Shown: positions 1-8,997, counted from the first letter of the stretch. The stretch: DNA of 61,765 bases from Candidatus Neomicrothrix sp. UBA6944 (GCA_002448715.1 DJZU01000121.1:1-61765); one strand, 5' to 3'. Numbers and translations: made by a program. The notes: a model not told the origin generated them from the letters alone.

Positions 1-1428
1 TGGACCTGGCGAGCCGCCGGCGCCAAACAACCTAAGGGCACGCTTGATGGCTCGCTGCTGTATGGCGGTGCCGCTGTTGGTGATGTGTGTAGAGCGGAAG
101 CCGATTTCGAGATCGACGGTATTTTTATTACCGCAGTAATACCTGCGAAAGGCCGCAGCGGCAGACCCGACGACGAGCGAATTGAACTGCTCGGCTCGAC
201 TAAAGAGTTTGAAGGCGTAACCACCCAGTTGGCAAAAAAGGGTCGGTCGGGAAAGAAGAAGGATGGTCGAGGTCGCGAAGACGGAAAAAAGAATCGCTCC
301 AAGTCGGGCGGACGGGACCGTGATGGCAAAGGTCACAAGGTGGCCCGCGACAACAAGCCCCGCAAAGCTAAGGCGGAGACGCCCGCGAAACCGAAGCCAA
401 AGAAACTTAAGCCTGGCCGCACGCATCGCAAAGCACTAATTGAAGGGCTTCCCGAGGAACAGAGGGTGATTGCTGAGCAGGTCTCCCGTGGTGGCATAGC
501 CGCTGTTCGAAAAGAAATTGAGGATCAAAATCTTCGCGCCAAAGAAGAAGGTGCAGATGCAGTTCGTGCGGACTCGCTTGTTGCCTTGGCAGAGTCCTTA
601 ATTCCGCAGATCAAAATCGCTGAGTGGCGGGATCGGGCGGATGCTGCCCTGAAGTCAATTGACCATGTCGATATTCGAGATCTCAGGGCCGTGATCGTCG
701 CCGCTGAAGACTTCGCTCGAGACGACGAGAGCCGTGCCTTGGCCGAAGAAATTCGCTCGGGTCTGCACCGGCGTGTCGAAACCGACCAGGTGAAGTGGCA
801 AGATGAAATTAGAGAGGCCCTTAAAGAAGAGCGAGTTGTTCGTGCTCTTCGATTAAGTTCTCGCCCCCCAAAGGCCGGAAGCCCTTTACCTCCCGACATT
901 GCTGAGATCTTGACCAGTCAAGCCAATCAAGCGCTCGGTGGTGACGTCAGCCAGCAGCGAATCGGAATAGTTCTCGAGGCAGTCGCTTTTTCCCCCATCC
1001 GCCCTTACGTAGCCCTTGCGCATGTTCCGCCGGAGCCGGGCAAGGAACTACTCGATGTCATTACTAAAGTTTCGGGCCGCATCCCCGATATCGCTAGGCA
1101 GTTCGGGATTGAGGCTGTCGAGAAGTCGCGCGGTAAACGTCGGTCAAAGAAACAAAAAACAAACGGCGAGCACGACGGCGCCCCGAAGGCCGAGGCCGAC
1201 ACGACTCCGAGTGAAAGTGAAGCTCAACAGTCAGATTACGTTGCTCCCCCGGACGAAGCGCTGACCTCTGCTGAGGAACCCGAAGCGCCCGCTGAACCAG
1301 AGCAAGTCGCAGTCGTTGAAGGAAATAGCACTCGACCTAATCCTGAACTGGAAGAGCAGACGCAGTCGTCTGGTGATGCGCTACCACAAGACAACGCCAA
1401 TGAGATCGAAGCGAAAGAGACCGAGTAA
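1..1428 (+). CDS. conserved hypothetical protein, 5' end outside the window
   Basis: The reading frame is open from the first base, and the 28 codons before the first possible GTG start (base 85) look like real protein, so the gene begins upstream of the window. About 475 residues are visible. A short ordered N-terminal part is followed by a very Lys/Arg/Gly-rich, probably disordered segment (roughly residues 75-145), then a helical, charged middle (about 150-400), and an acidic Glu/Pro/Ser-rich tail to the stop. The basic stretch suggests nucleic-acid or ribosome binding, but I do not recognise the family and assign no function. Only 3 bases separate it from the crotonase gene downstream, so the two are probably cotranscribed. 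Confidence 0.75.
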   Translation, partial: WTWRAAGAKQPKGTLDGSLLYGGAAVGDVCRAEADFEIDGIFITAVIPAKGRSGRPDDERIELLGSTKEFEGVTTQLAKKGRSGKKKDGRGREDGKKNRSKSGGRDRDGKGHKVARDNKPRKAKAETPAKPKPKKLKPGRTHRKALIEGLPEEQRVIAEQVSRGGIAAVRKEIEDQNLRAKEEGADAVRADSLVALAESLIPQIKIAEWRDRADAALKSIDHVDIRDLRAVIVAAEDFARDDESRALAEEIRSGLHRRVETDQVKWQDEIREALKEERVVRALRLSSRPPKAGSPLPPDIAEILTSQANQALGGDVSQQRIGIVLEAVAFSPIRPYVALAHVPPEPGKELLDVITKVSGRIPDIARQFGIEAVEKSRGKRRSKKQKTNGEHDGAPKAEADTTPSESEAQQSDYVAPPDEALTSAEEPEAPAEPEQVAVVEGNSTRPNPELEEQTQSSGDALPQDNANEIEAKETE

Positions 1429-1431
1429 AGA

Positions 1432-2190
1432 ATGACCGTTAGCTACGAGCACAGAGGCAATGTGCGAGTCTTTACTTTGGATCGTCCGGAGGCTCGCAAC
1501 GCCGTCAATCATGACGTTTCCTCAGAGATGGAGGGCCATCTTGATGTCTTCGAAGCAGATGAGTCTGCCTGGGTTGGTGTCCTGGCCGCCAATGGGCCTG
1601 TGTTCAGCGCTGGCGCGGACCTTAAGGCGGTCAGCAGTGGTCAAGGTATAGAGACGACCAAAGGTGGTTTTGCTGGGCTAGTTCGGTATCCGCGCACTAA
1701 GCCGCTTATTGCCGCCGTCGACGGCCCTGCGTTAGCTGGGGGGCTAGAGATCGTACTTGGATGCGATCTCGTAGTCGCATCCTCAGCGGCGTCATTCGGT
1801 ATACCGGAGGTTAAGCGAAGCCTTATAGCAGGGGCGGGCGGTCTCTTTCGCCTTCCGGTGGCATTAGCACGAAACGTGGCGATGGAAATGGCGCTTACTG
1901 GCGACCCAATTTCTGCCGAGCGAGCGTTTGAACTCGGCTTAGTAAACAAACTCTGCGAGCCGGGGCAGGTGGTGCAAGCGGCCGAAGAGTTAGCTGACCG
2001 TATTTCGGTGAATGCGCCCATCGCTGTGCGCGAGAGCAGAAAGGTCGTTCTTGAAAGCCATGGGGTCTCAGATGAACAGGGCTGGCAAATAACGAAAGAT
2101 CATTTTCGGACAGTCGTGAAAACTGAAGATTTCAAAGAGGGGCCACTGGCGTTCGTGGAAAAGCGAGAACCCGTGTGGAAGGGCCGCTAG
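1432..2190 (+). CDS. enoyl-CoA hydratase/isomerase (crotonase) family protein
   Basis: This 252-residue protein has the crotonase fold signatures: an oxyanion-hole segment around residues 54-64 (NGPVFSAGADL) and a second one near 98-112. Both acidic residues used by true enoyl-CoA hydratases appear to be present, Glu106 in ALAGGLEIVLGCD and Glu126 in FGIPEVK. It is therefore the best candidate for a genuine 2-enoyl-CoA hydratase among the four crotonases in this window. The product is probably cytosolic and acts in fatty-acid or related CoA-ester breakdown; the substrate cannot be read from sequence. The ATG lies 3 bases after the upstream stop. The 3' end overlaps the convergent NUDIX gene by 4 bases. 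Confidence 0.9.
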   Translation: MTVSYEHRGNVRVFTLDRPEARNAVNHDVSSEMEGHLDVFEADESAWVGVLAANGPVFSAGADLKAVSSGQGIETTKGGFAGLVRYPRTKPLIAAVDGPALAGGLEIVLGCDLVVASSAASFGIPEVKRSLIAGAGGLFRLPVALARNVAMEMALTGDPISAERAFELGLVNKLCEPGQVVQAAEELADRISVNAPIAVRESRKVVLESHGVSDEQGWQITKDHFRTVVKTEDFKEGPLAFVEKREPVWKGR

Positions 2191-2594
2191 CGGCTTAGTA
2201 CGTGATGCTCGGCCAGAAAAGACGTAATGCCGGGTGCAACGTGAAGGGATTTCATCTCGTCAGCGTTGACGAACGCGAGGTCTAATGCGTCGTCATTAGC
2301 CGTGGCTGTTTCAGGTTCGAGGACGTCGACCAAGAAATCTGCTATCAGGTACCGCTGTTCACCGATTGATCTCTCCACCCAGCCGATGAACCGCCCGCAA
2401 GTTGCCACTAAGCCAGTTTCTTCTAGCAGCTCCCTTTCAACGGCACCTTGCCAGGACTCCCCCGGCTCAACGTGTCCTCCTGGTATCGACCAATAACCCT
2501 GTGCTGGAGGGTGAGCGCGCCGAATGAGAAGCAATTTCTTCTCCCATATAACGATCCCTCCGACACAACAGGTGGGCATCAAGCGGCCAGTCAC
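2187..2594 (-). CDS. NUDIX hydrolase
   Basis: This 135-residue protein has a complete Nudix box at residues 40-62: Gly40, Glu46, Arg54-Glu55, Glu58-Glu59, Gly61. Members of the family hydrolyse nucleoside diphosphates linked to another group, such as ADP-ribose, NADH or oxidised nucleotides; the substrate is not evident here. The GTG start follows the stop of the GNAT gene with no gap, and an ATG five codons in (base 2579) is an alternative. It is the last gene of a minus-strand run that includes a ThyX-like protein and an acetyltransferase, so a role in nucleotide housekeeping is a reasonable guess. Its end overlaps the convergent crotonase gene by 4 bases. Confidence 0.9.
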   Translation of the reverse strand: MTGRLMPTCCVGGIVIWEKKLLLIRRAHPPAQGYWSIPGGHVEPGESWQGAVERELLEETGLVATCGRFIGWVERSIGEQRYLIADFLVDVLEPETATANDDALDLAFVNADEMKSLHVAPGITSFLAEHHVLSR

Positions 2595-3071
2595 TCAATC
2601 GAGGTCCAGCGTTCGGTGAACGGTCAAGAGCCGCGCTTTAAAGCCGAATGTTTCAAAAAAGTTTTTGGTAGCTCGATTGCCTGGCAGCGCCATTGAGTCG
2701 ATACCCACACATTTTCGCTCGGTGCACCAGGCGATCACGCTCTCTGCGAGCGCCTCGCCGACGCCGACCTCGCGGGCTTCAGGCTGAACCCAAATGTCGG
2801 AAATTATGCCGAGTAGTTCGCCGGTGCGTAGCAGTGTTACTCCAGCCGCCGCATACCCCACGGGCACTTCATCGATCTGCCCAATCCATAGTTCTTCGTC
2901 GGGATTATGGAACGACGACTCGAGGCTTGCGCGAAACGGTGGGTTACGGGTTTCTAGACGACTCCAAACCCATCCGCCACGATTCTCAGCCTGTTCGACT
3001 ACGGCTAGTGACGCAAACTCTTCAAGGACCGATAAATCCTCGATTGTTGCGAGGCGCGTTCCTTCAATCAT
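2595..3071 (-). CDS. GNAT-family N-acetyltransferase
   Basis: This is a 158-residue single-domain protein. The acetyl-CoA pyrophosphate-binding loop is visible at about residues 98-108 (EAREVGVGEAL, the R/Q-x-x-G-x-G/A pattern), after the typical beta strand ISDIWVQP. The C-terminal ATKNFFETFGF segment is also typical of the fold. The acceptor could be a protein N-terminus, a small amine or an antibiotic and cannot be told from sequence. The ATG overlaps the stop of the ThyX-like gene by 4 bases (ATGA), and the NUDIX gene follows without a gap, so the three genes are probably translated from one message. Confidence 0.88.
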   Translation of the reverse strand: MIEGTRLATIEDLSVLEEFASLAVVEQAENRGGWVWSRLETRNPPFRASLESSFHNPDEELWIGQIDEVPVGYAAAGVTLLRTGELLGIISDIWVQPEAREVGVGEALAESVIAWCTERKCVGIDSMALPGNRATKNFFETFGFKARLLTVHRTLDLD

Positions 3072-4675
3072 CGAGCCGATCGTTTCACTTCGAGTGCTTT
3101 TTCTGCCTGAAGGCGGCCATCTTCGCCCGCGCTGAGATCAATGTACGTAAACATCTCGGCAACAGCGCTATGCCCAGCCTTTGTGGCAATTTGGTGGTAC
3201 ATCTCTTGCGCTATTCGACGGTAGTTCGGGTGCCCTTGGGGCTGACTGCGCAGCTCGATCATGTGCAAGGCTTCGCGAGCATTGAATTGCATCACGTATC
3301 GAACACGAAACGCCATCGCCACTGCGTAAGCGGCCCTTTCAGGGAATTCCGGGAGAAGCATCTGATATAACGATCTTGATCGCTCCATTACCCCGGCGTA
3401 TCGCTCACCTAGGCCGGCATTGACTAAGGCTTCAGGCGTTTCGTACCCATGATCCGGGGTTAACGACTGCCATTCGATAGTGAGAAGCCGGTGTCGCTGC
3501 AGATCTCGAAACCCCCCGTAGTCGCCGAGAACATCAAATCGATAGTCAAGGCGTTCAAGTGCACGACCCGGGCGGTGTCTCCGGTTCCCTCGCTCACCCA
3601 CATAACGTCGCACCAGATCTATCCGTTGGGTTGCTGTCATGCCGTCTACCAAATCCACTAACTGCGTTTCAGGTATCTGGCTGTAGGGGTAAAGCATCGC
3701 AGCGAGCATCTTTCGTTCCCCATCAGGGTCCCAGTCGATCAGATCAACCTCTGGAGCCGGATCCGGAGTTATGCCACCTGTGACAGACTCGGCAATTTCC
3801 TTCATCGTTATCTGATTAGTTTCCAGGTACCTTGACCACGCTACGCCCCTCTCCTCAACGTCTACGCGCCTAAGGAATGAAGGGATGACCTTTCTCAACT
3901 CGGCCAACATTAAGTCTGAATAAGACCTGGCCTCAGGTAAGGGGTGTGCCCTCATCCGAAGCAACAGAGCCTCATACGCCTGGCCGGTTCCGTAAATTCC
4001 GACGTTTGAAAGACTCGCAGCTGGCAACAAACCACGAACCGCATCGAAGGCTTTGGCACGAATGGTTTGCCGATACGCCAGATCACCTATATCGGTTCCT
4101 TGGGCGTGTTGGGAACGATAGAAGTCTTGCATCAAGGGTACGAGTTCGCCGTAGCTCTCGAAGATTCGATCCATTTCACCGACGTATTTAGTTCCGATTG
4201 GTGAACTTAGAATTTCAGGGTCCCGATGGTAACGGTAGCGACCATCAATTCGTGTGTCATAGCTGAGGTATCGGGTTGACTGCTCTAAGTAGGACATGAG
4301 GCGGCCCCATTCCAGAACCTTCGTAAGAAGGTTGGAAGCCTGCTCACAAGCAAGATGAACTCCGCCGAGTTGAGCAACAGAATCGTCGCCGTACTCAACG
4401 AAAACTCGCTGATATAACTCTTCTGCTTTAGCCAACCCAACTGTTGCGTCGATGGAATGATCGCCGGAAACATCCAGGTCCTCCACGAATTCGTCGAGAA
4501 ACAGGCGCCTTAAGCTTTTATGTGTCCGGCTGTAACGAGCGAACAAGGCACCTTTCACGACCTCGGGGAGGTTGACTAAGGCAAAGACTGGTTGATCAAG
4601 GTTGGTAAAATATCGGCGGAGGATGTCTTCCTCGTTCGATGAGAACTGTTCTGTCGCGTAATTATTCAAGGTCAA
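3068..4675 (-). CDS. ThyX-like protein with two ThyX-type halves (FAD-dependent thymidylate synthase family)
   Basis: The protein is 535 residues, about twice a canonical ThyX. The N-terminal half has a ThyX-like FARYSRTHKSLRRLF stretch (residues about 46-60) and a later YLEQSTRYLSYD segment. The C-terminal half has FRDLQRHRLLTIEWQSLTP and FNAREALHMIELRSQPQGH, both like ThyX flavin/dUMP-binding motifs. The canonical RHRxxSxNExSxR motif is not intact in one piece in either half. Classical ThyX makes dTMP from dUMP with methylene-tetrahydrofolate and FAD; whether this duplicated relative does is unknown. The start is TTG with no in-frame ATG nearby, and a later start is possible. The next gene overlaps by 4 bases. 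Confidence 0.8.
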   Translation of the reverse strand: MTLNNYATEQFSSNEEDILRRYFTNLDQPVFALVNLPEVVKGALFARYSRTHKSLRRLFLDEFVEDLDVSGDHSIDATVGLAKAEELYQRVFVEYGDDSVAQLGGVHLACEQASNLLTKVLEWGRLMSYLEQSTRYLSYDTRIDGRYRYHRDPEILSSPIGTKYVGEMDRIFESYGELVPLMQDFYRSQHAQGTDIGDLAYRQTIRAKAFDAVRGLLPAASLSNVGIYGTGQAYEALLLRMRAHPLPEARSYSDLMLAELRKVIPSFLRRVDVEERGVAWSRYLETNQITMKEIAESVTGGITPDPAPEVDLIDWDPDGERKMLAAMLYPYSQIPETQLVDLVDGMTATQRIDLVRRYVGERGNRRHRPGRALERLDYRFDVLGDYGGFRDLQRHRLLTIEWQSLTPDHGYETPEALVNAGLGERYAGVMERSRSLYQMLLPEFPERAAYAVAMAFRVRYVMQFNAREALHMIELRSQPQGHPNYRRIAQEMYHQIATKAGHSAVAEMFTYIDLSAGEDGRLQAEKALEVKRSAR

Positions 4676-4770
4676 TTTGAGAGCCGGCTCGACGGGTCGA
4701 TGGTTTCTTCTACCAGTCCTGATCGTAGGACCATCTGCTCCGATAGTCGCGCACCCTCTGTGGGTCGCTA

Positions 4771-5403
4771 CTAGTAGACGATGGAGATGGCGTCAGAAAC
4801 AACTCGCAAGGTGACTTGTTCACACTCGCCGACCGAAACTCCATCGACCAGAGCTCGCGTGCCGGTTGGAAACTTGCGTGTGAGTTCCTTGATTCGACGG
4901 GACTCGAGGTGGGAGTTCGGAAGATGATCTCCTGATTTGAGACGTTGCCAAGCGAGCCACCTTTGGTGGACAGTTAAGTCCCCAGCGACCAGGTCAAACC
5001 ATCCGTCGTTCGGGTGTGCTCTTGGTGCTACACGCCATGTCCGACGCCATTCAGAGTTCATGATCGCGGTGACCGGTCCCCTCCACCAGCTTTTCAGAAA
5101 TACTGTGTGCGCCACAACAACATGGCGTTGATCATCGAGCCAGAGCTCCCCAAGGTCGATAGTGGCCTTACGAGCTGTATTGCCATCAAGCCTTGAGACG
5201 CCGCCTTGAGGGGAGCCTGCAGCTCGCCAGATATCGCCACCGATGACCCCAATTAGAGGAACATCTACTTCGATATTCCAACAATCTTCAACGAATTTTC
5301 CGATTTCTCTATCCGTCTCAGCTACGCGGGTGGGGCAGCCTCCGTCGTATTGGGTACCCCATTCGCTTCCCGATCTAATGACCATCGTCGGCCACCATTT
5401 CAT
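4771..5403 (-). CDS. lipid-kinase (DgkB/YegS) C-terminal-like protein without a kinase catalytic domain
   Basis: The last 80 or so of the 210 residues resemble the C-terminal beta-sandwich of diacylglycerol/lipid kinases: an APRAHPNDGWFDLVAGDLT stretch, an RLKSGDHLPNSH stretch, and a LVDGVSVGE stretch near the end (compare the vDGE element of YegS-like enzymes). The N-terminal nucleotide-binding domain with its GGDGT motif is absent; instead there is a Trp-rich segment of about 120 residues. The ATG lies inside the end of helY (29-base overlap), a sign of coupling, and an alternative ATG six codons in still overlaps. It could be a lipid-binding protein or a remnant. Function not assigned. Confidence 0.75.
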   Translation of the reverse strand: MKWWPTMVIRSGSEWGTQYDGGCPTRVAETDREIGKFVEDCWNIEVDVPLIGVIGGDIWRAAGSPQGGVSRLDGNTARKATIDLGELWLDDQRHVVVAHTVFLKSWWRGPVTAIMNSEWRRTWRVAPRAHPNDGWFDLVAGDLTVHQRWLAWQRLKSGDHLPNSHLESRRIKELTRKFPTGTRALVDGVSVGECEQVTLRVVSDAISIVY

Positions 5404-7963
5404 GGTCGGGCTCTTGGAGTCGTGCTGCAGCAGCGACCAGGTCTCTGTCTAGAAGGCGACAGGCATCTCGAGCACAATCCCGCAACTGCGCCGTCGGGGC
5501 GACGTCCGCTATCTGACTCAATAGGTCAACCACTTGCCGGATATGACGTACAAAATCACCGACGGACGAAGTGTCGTCTATGACTTCTGCAAGCGCGTGG
5601 CCAGATGCCCAGCCGTGCACGACACCGACAAGAGTTGGGTCAGGGTCGCGCGTTTCAGGTAGGCCGCGTTCCCGCTCCGCTCGTCGCAGTTGCCTACTCC
5701 GAGCTAAGAGGGCGCCCACTTTGTTCTTAACCGACGCGTTGGGATACCACGGCGGCGGGGGGTCAAGGCGGCTGCGGTGTTCGTAGGTCAAGGTTGAGAC
5801 CAGCCCGGCTAATTCTGGTGGTGATAGCTCAGCGAATACATCGTCTGATAATCCAAGCGCTGTGAGAAGATCCATTTCATGAAAGATGCCTTGCAATGAT
5901 TCTCCTATCGGCGTAAGCACCCAATCTTGGCTGCAGCCGAAGAGTTCCATTACTTCTTCAATAGCTGTTAGGGATTGCGCGAGACCTCCTTCGGCTACTT
6001 CGATTTGGTGCTCCGCTGCAGCAATTCCCAAGTGCGCTTGTTCCACGCGCCGGGTCGCCTTCGCTCGTTCGGAGCGCATGTCACTTTCAGGTCTACGAAT
6101 TTCCAGGACAATACCTAGTTCGGTCAGGTTCTGTTTTAAAAGTCGAGCGCAGTTTCGTTGGTATTCGCGACGATTAGGGGCGTACGGTTTCGGTAATTCA
6201 AGCTTTGTAATCAATTGCGGAGCAGTGTCGAAATCTGCCTTGCCGAGCATCATGACTTTCCCTCTTGGGGTCACCACCCGAACACGATGCTCGCCTCCCC
6301 GACGACTAGTCGTACCTAAGACCAACAAAAAGTGAACCTCGTTTCCATGAAGCCGCTCAATAATTGAGCCAGGCCTGAGTTTTTCCAGAGGGGTCGCGTT
6401 CCCTGGGTTCGAAGAGTGGGTATCGCCACCTCCTTCGACAGGACCGACACCAAGGCGTTTAAGTTCGCTGTGAGCGATCTCCAATGTGGCCTTTGCCCTA
6501 TCTAGGTCTTTGACCAACATCAGAATGTTGCTGTTCGATCGATACTGCGCAAACGATCGTTCTAACAGGTCGACCGCTTCGTCGCGAAGGACCCGCGCCA
6601 TCAAATTTGCCGCCATGTTATAGGTGGGACGAAATGCTGACTCGAGAACGAAATCGGTGCTCCGCGCTAACCGAGTCAATTCACCAAAGCTTTCGTATGG
6701 ACTCCAGAGAGCATAAGCGTGGCCGGACGAATCGATGCCTCGCCGACCAGCTCGACCCGTTAGCTGCGTGTATTCGCCTGGGGTAAGTGTCACATGACCT
6801 TCGCCCCGAAAGCGGCTGAGTTGTTCTATCACTACGGATTTCGCTGGAAGATTCACTCCCATCGCGAGCGTTTCGGTGGCAAACACCGCCTTTAATAATC
6901 CTGCCGCGAAACAGTCTTCAACTGCCTCTTTAAATGGGGTAACCATGCCTGCATGGTGTGCCGCAAGACCGGCGCAGAGTCCCCTGAGCCAGGAATCAAA
7001 ATTCAACAAGGCGAGGTCCTCTTCGGACAAATCCTTAATGTGTTCTTCTACGATTGTTTCTACTCGCTGTTTTTCTCGGCCATCTAGAAAATCAACGCCA
7101 TGCTCCAAAGCGCTTTGGACAGCGTCGTCGCAGCCTTGGCGGGAAAACACGAAGAATATTGCGGGCAAACGGTCAGCTGAATCTAAGTGGGTTATGACTT
7201 CGCTTCTCCTGGGACGACCAACTGCCCCTGATCTGCTTTTTGGGCCTCGATGCTTCTGCCCGCGCATCTTTGCGAGGAACCTCTCAACTTCATGGTTGCT
7301 CTCACCACCTCTTAAGGTCCGGAACTCTTGAAGATGTCGATGCCGCTTGTCGAAGACTAAGAAATGATTTTGAAGCTCTACTGGCCGAGTGTTCTCGATG
7401 ACAGCGTTACATTCCGAATGCACTTCCGTGATCCAAGCAGCCACTTCTGTCGCATTGCTGACCGTCGCTGACAGGCAGACCAGCTGGGTATTCGCTGGGA
7501 GCTGCATAATCACTTCTTCCCAAACTGGTCCTCTGTAGGGGTCTTGCAAAAAGTGGACCTCGTCGAGAACCACCAGCCCAAGCTGATCGAGACGGGGGCT
7601 GCCGGCATAGATCATGTTCCTCAAGACTTCAGTGGTCATTACGACTACGTCAGCATCGGGTCGGATTGCGTTGTCGCCAGTTAGCAATCCCACCTTCTCT
7701 CTGCCAAGCCATCGCCCGAGGTCCTTAAACTTTTGATTGGAAAGGGCCTTTATAGGGGTCGTATAAATGACTGTGTTTCCCTCAAGGAGGACTTTCTGTA
7801 TTCCGTATTCTGCCACGAGCGTCTTACCAGCTGATGTCGGCGCCGCCACCAGAACCGAAGACCCATCGTCCAGGAATTCAAACGCCTGAAGTTGAAAGGC
7901 GTCAGGGGTTAGACCTCGTTCGCTCAACATGACGATTCTGCTAGCTCCGGCTTGAGGACTCAT
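5375..7963 (-). CDS. helY: Ski2/Mtr4-type DEAD/DEAH-box RNA helicase
   Basis: This 862-residue superfamily 2 helicase has Walker A APTSAGKT at residues 41-48, DEVH at 134-137, SAT at 165-167 and motif VI QLTGRAGRRG near residue 400. A long C-terminal part fits the DSHCT region of Ski2-like helicases, and a basic segment follows the first RecA domain. Actinobacterial HelY is an ATP-dependent RNA helicase thought to act in RNA processing or decay. In Mycobacterium tuberculosis helY is next to tatC and tatA, as here, which supports orthology. The ATG is 11 bases after the tatC stop. Its last 29 bases overlap the lipid-kinase-like gene. Confidence 0.93.
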   Translation of the reverse strand: MSPQAGASRIVMLSERGLTPDAFQLQAFEFLDDGSSVLVAAPTSAGKTLVAEYGIQKVLLEGNTVIYTTPIKALSNQKFKDLGRWLGREKVGLLTGDNAIRPDADVVVMTTEVLRNMIYAGSPRLDQLGLVVLDEVHFLQDPYRGPVWEEVIMQLPANTQLVCLSATVSNATEVAAWITEVHSECNAVIENTRPVELQNHFLVFDKRHRHLQEFRTLRGGESNHEVERFLAKMRGQKHRGPKSRSGAVGRPRRSEVITHLDSADRLPAIFFVFSRQGCDDAVQSALEHGVDFLDGREKQRVETIVEEHIKDLSEEDLALLNFDSWLRGLCAGLAAHHAGMVTPFKEAVEDCFAAGLLKAVFATETLAMGVNLPAKSVVIEQLSRFRGEGHVTLTPGEYTQLTGRAGRRGIDSSGHAYALWSPYESFGELTRLARSTDFVLESAFRPTYNMAANLMARVLRDEAVDLLERSFAQYRSNSNILMLVKDLDRAKATLEIAHSELKRLGVGPVEGGGDTHSSNPGNATPLEKLRPGSIIERLHGNEVHFLLVLGTTSRRGGEHRVRVVTPRGKVMMLGKADFDTAPQLITKLELPKPYAPNRREYQRNCARLLKQNLTELGIVLEIRRPESDMRSERAKATRRVEQAHLGIAAAEHQIEVAEGGLAQSLTAIEEVMELFGCSQDWVLTPIGESLQGIFHEMDLLTALGLSDDVFAELSPPELAGLVSTLTYEHRSRLDPPPPWYPNASVKNKVGALLARSRQLRRAERERGLPETRDPDPTLVGVVHGWASGHALAEVIDDTSSVGDFVRHIRQVVDLLSQIADVAPTAQLRDCARDACRLLDRDLVAAAARLQEPDHEMVADDGH

Positions 7964-7974
7964 CGTCTAAGAGG

Positions 7975-8742
7975 TTACGAAGCCAAGCTGCGCGACCGTC
8001 GGAGGAAGCGGCCTATGAGAATCGATAACTCGTAGAACAGATACATCGGTATTGATAATGCCGCTAGCGAAACGGGGTCGCCAGAGGGCGTGATGATCGC
8101 AGCCCCCGCAACGATCCCTACGATCGCAAATCGACGCAACGCGCTCAATCTTGAAGGTGACACAACATTCGCTAGCTGAAGGAAGATGAGGACGATCGGA
8201 AACTCGAAACCAATCCCAAACGCAATCATCATGTAGGTGATTAGTCCGAGGTACGCACCCGGAGAAAAAAGCGGATCGACCGATTCACCGCCAAACGAAA
8301 TCAAGAATTCAAGGGCGCGTTCAAAAGTTAGATACGCCAGCCCTGCTCCGCACCCAAAAAGGCACAGCCCACTTACAACGAAAGGCAGTGCGTAGCGACG
8401 TTCTCGTTTCTCCAGTGCGGGGGTAACGAATCGCCAAAGGTTCCAAAGCAGGATTGGCATCGCCAGCACCAAGCCCACGTACATTGAAACCCGAATCCTT
8501 GTTTTGAACCCATCAAGGGGCTCGGTGATAACCAAGTTGCACGAGCGGTTTATGTCCTGAGCCTCTAGGACCCTGCAGTATGGGGGTAAGAAAACGTTGT
8601 CCAAAAGCCAGCTGTATAGAACGAGCCCAACAGCAGCGCCCGCAGCGACCGCAACAGCGCAGATGATAAGCCGTACCCGCAATTCCGCTAGATGGCCCCA
8701 AAACGTTTGTGGTGAGTGTTTTGGTTGACGCCGAAACCTCAT
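7975..8742 (-). CDS. tatC: Sec-independent (Tat) protein translocase subunit TatC
   Basis: This 255-residue polytopic membrane protein has the TatC hallmarks: an N-terminal HLAELRVRL segment, six hydrophobic segments, and TPSGDPVS before the last ones. TatC recognises twin-arginine signal peptides and builds the export channel with TatA-type subunits. The ATG overlaps the tatA stop by 4 bases (ATGA), so the two are translationally coupled. The length is normal for the family. Two Cys residues in the first periplasmic loop (around CRVLEAQDINRSC) could form a disulfide. Confidence 0.96.
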   Translation of the reverse strand: MRFRRQPKHSPQTFWGHLAELRVRLIICAVAVAAGAAVGLVLYSWLLDNVFLPPYCRVLEAQDINRSCNLVITEPLDGFKTRIRVSMYVGLVLAMPILLWNLWRFVTPALEKRERRYALPFVVSGLCLFGCGAGLAYLTFERALEFLISFGGESVDPLFSPGAYLGLITYMMIAFGIGFEFPIVLIFLQLANVVSPSRLSALRRFAIVGIVAGAAIITPSGDPVSLAALSIPMYLFYELSILIGRFLRRSRSLAS

Positions 8743-8987
8743 TGGTTATCTCTTGGGGGAAGGGCCTCGCCATCACCCTGACTCTGGCATTCGAGGTCGC
8801 GGTCGTGTGACTCCGCTACTGCATCGTCGACTGCAGCATCGAACTCGCTCTTAATTTGCGCATTAAGCCGTCGGAGTTGTGCCGCTCCCCTGGCTAACTG
8901 TCGCGCGACTTGAGGTAGTTGTTTCGGGCCAAGAGCGACGAGTGCTACCAGGCTGATAATCAGCACCTCGTTGGGAGTGAGATTCAC
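8739..8987 (-). CDS. tatA: Tat translocase TatA/TatB-type subunit
   Basis: This 82-residue protein has one N-terminal membrane segment (about residues 7-19) followed at once by the GPKQLPQVARQLARG hinge and amphipathic helix typical of TatA/TatB, then a charged tail. It oligomerises with TatC to export folded proteins. The hinge and helix fit either TatA or TatB, and only one such gene is seen here, so the exact subunit is uncertain. The start is GTG, 10 bases downstream of a small membrane-protein gene, and the end overlaps tatC by 4 bases. Confidence 0.92.
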   Translation of the reverse strand: MNLTPNEVLIISLVALVALGPKQLPQVARQLARGAAQLRRLNAQIKSEFDAAVDDAVAESHDRDLECQSQGDGEALPPRDNQ

Positions 8988-8997
8988 AGAACTGAGG

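Noticed and set aside
2693..3370. Plus-strand open frame of 225 codons
   Set aside because: It is antisense to the GNAT and ThyX-like genes and Arg-rich in a shadow-like way.
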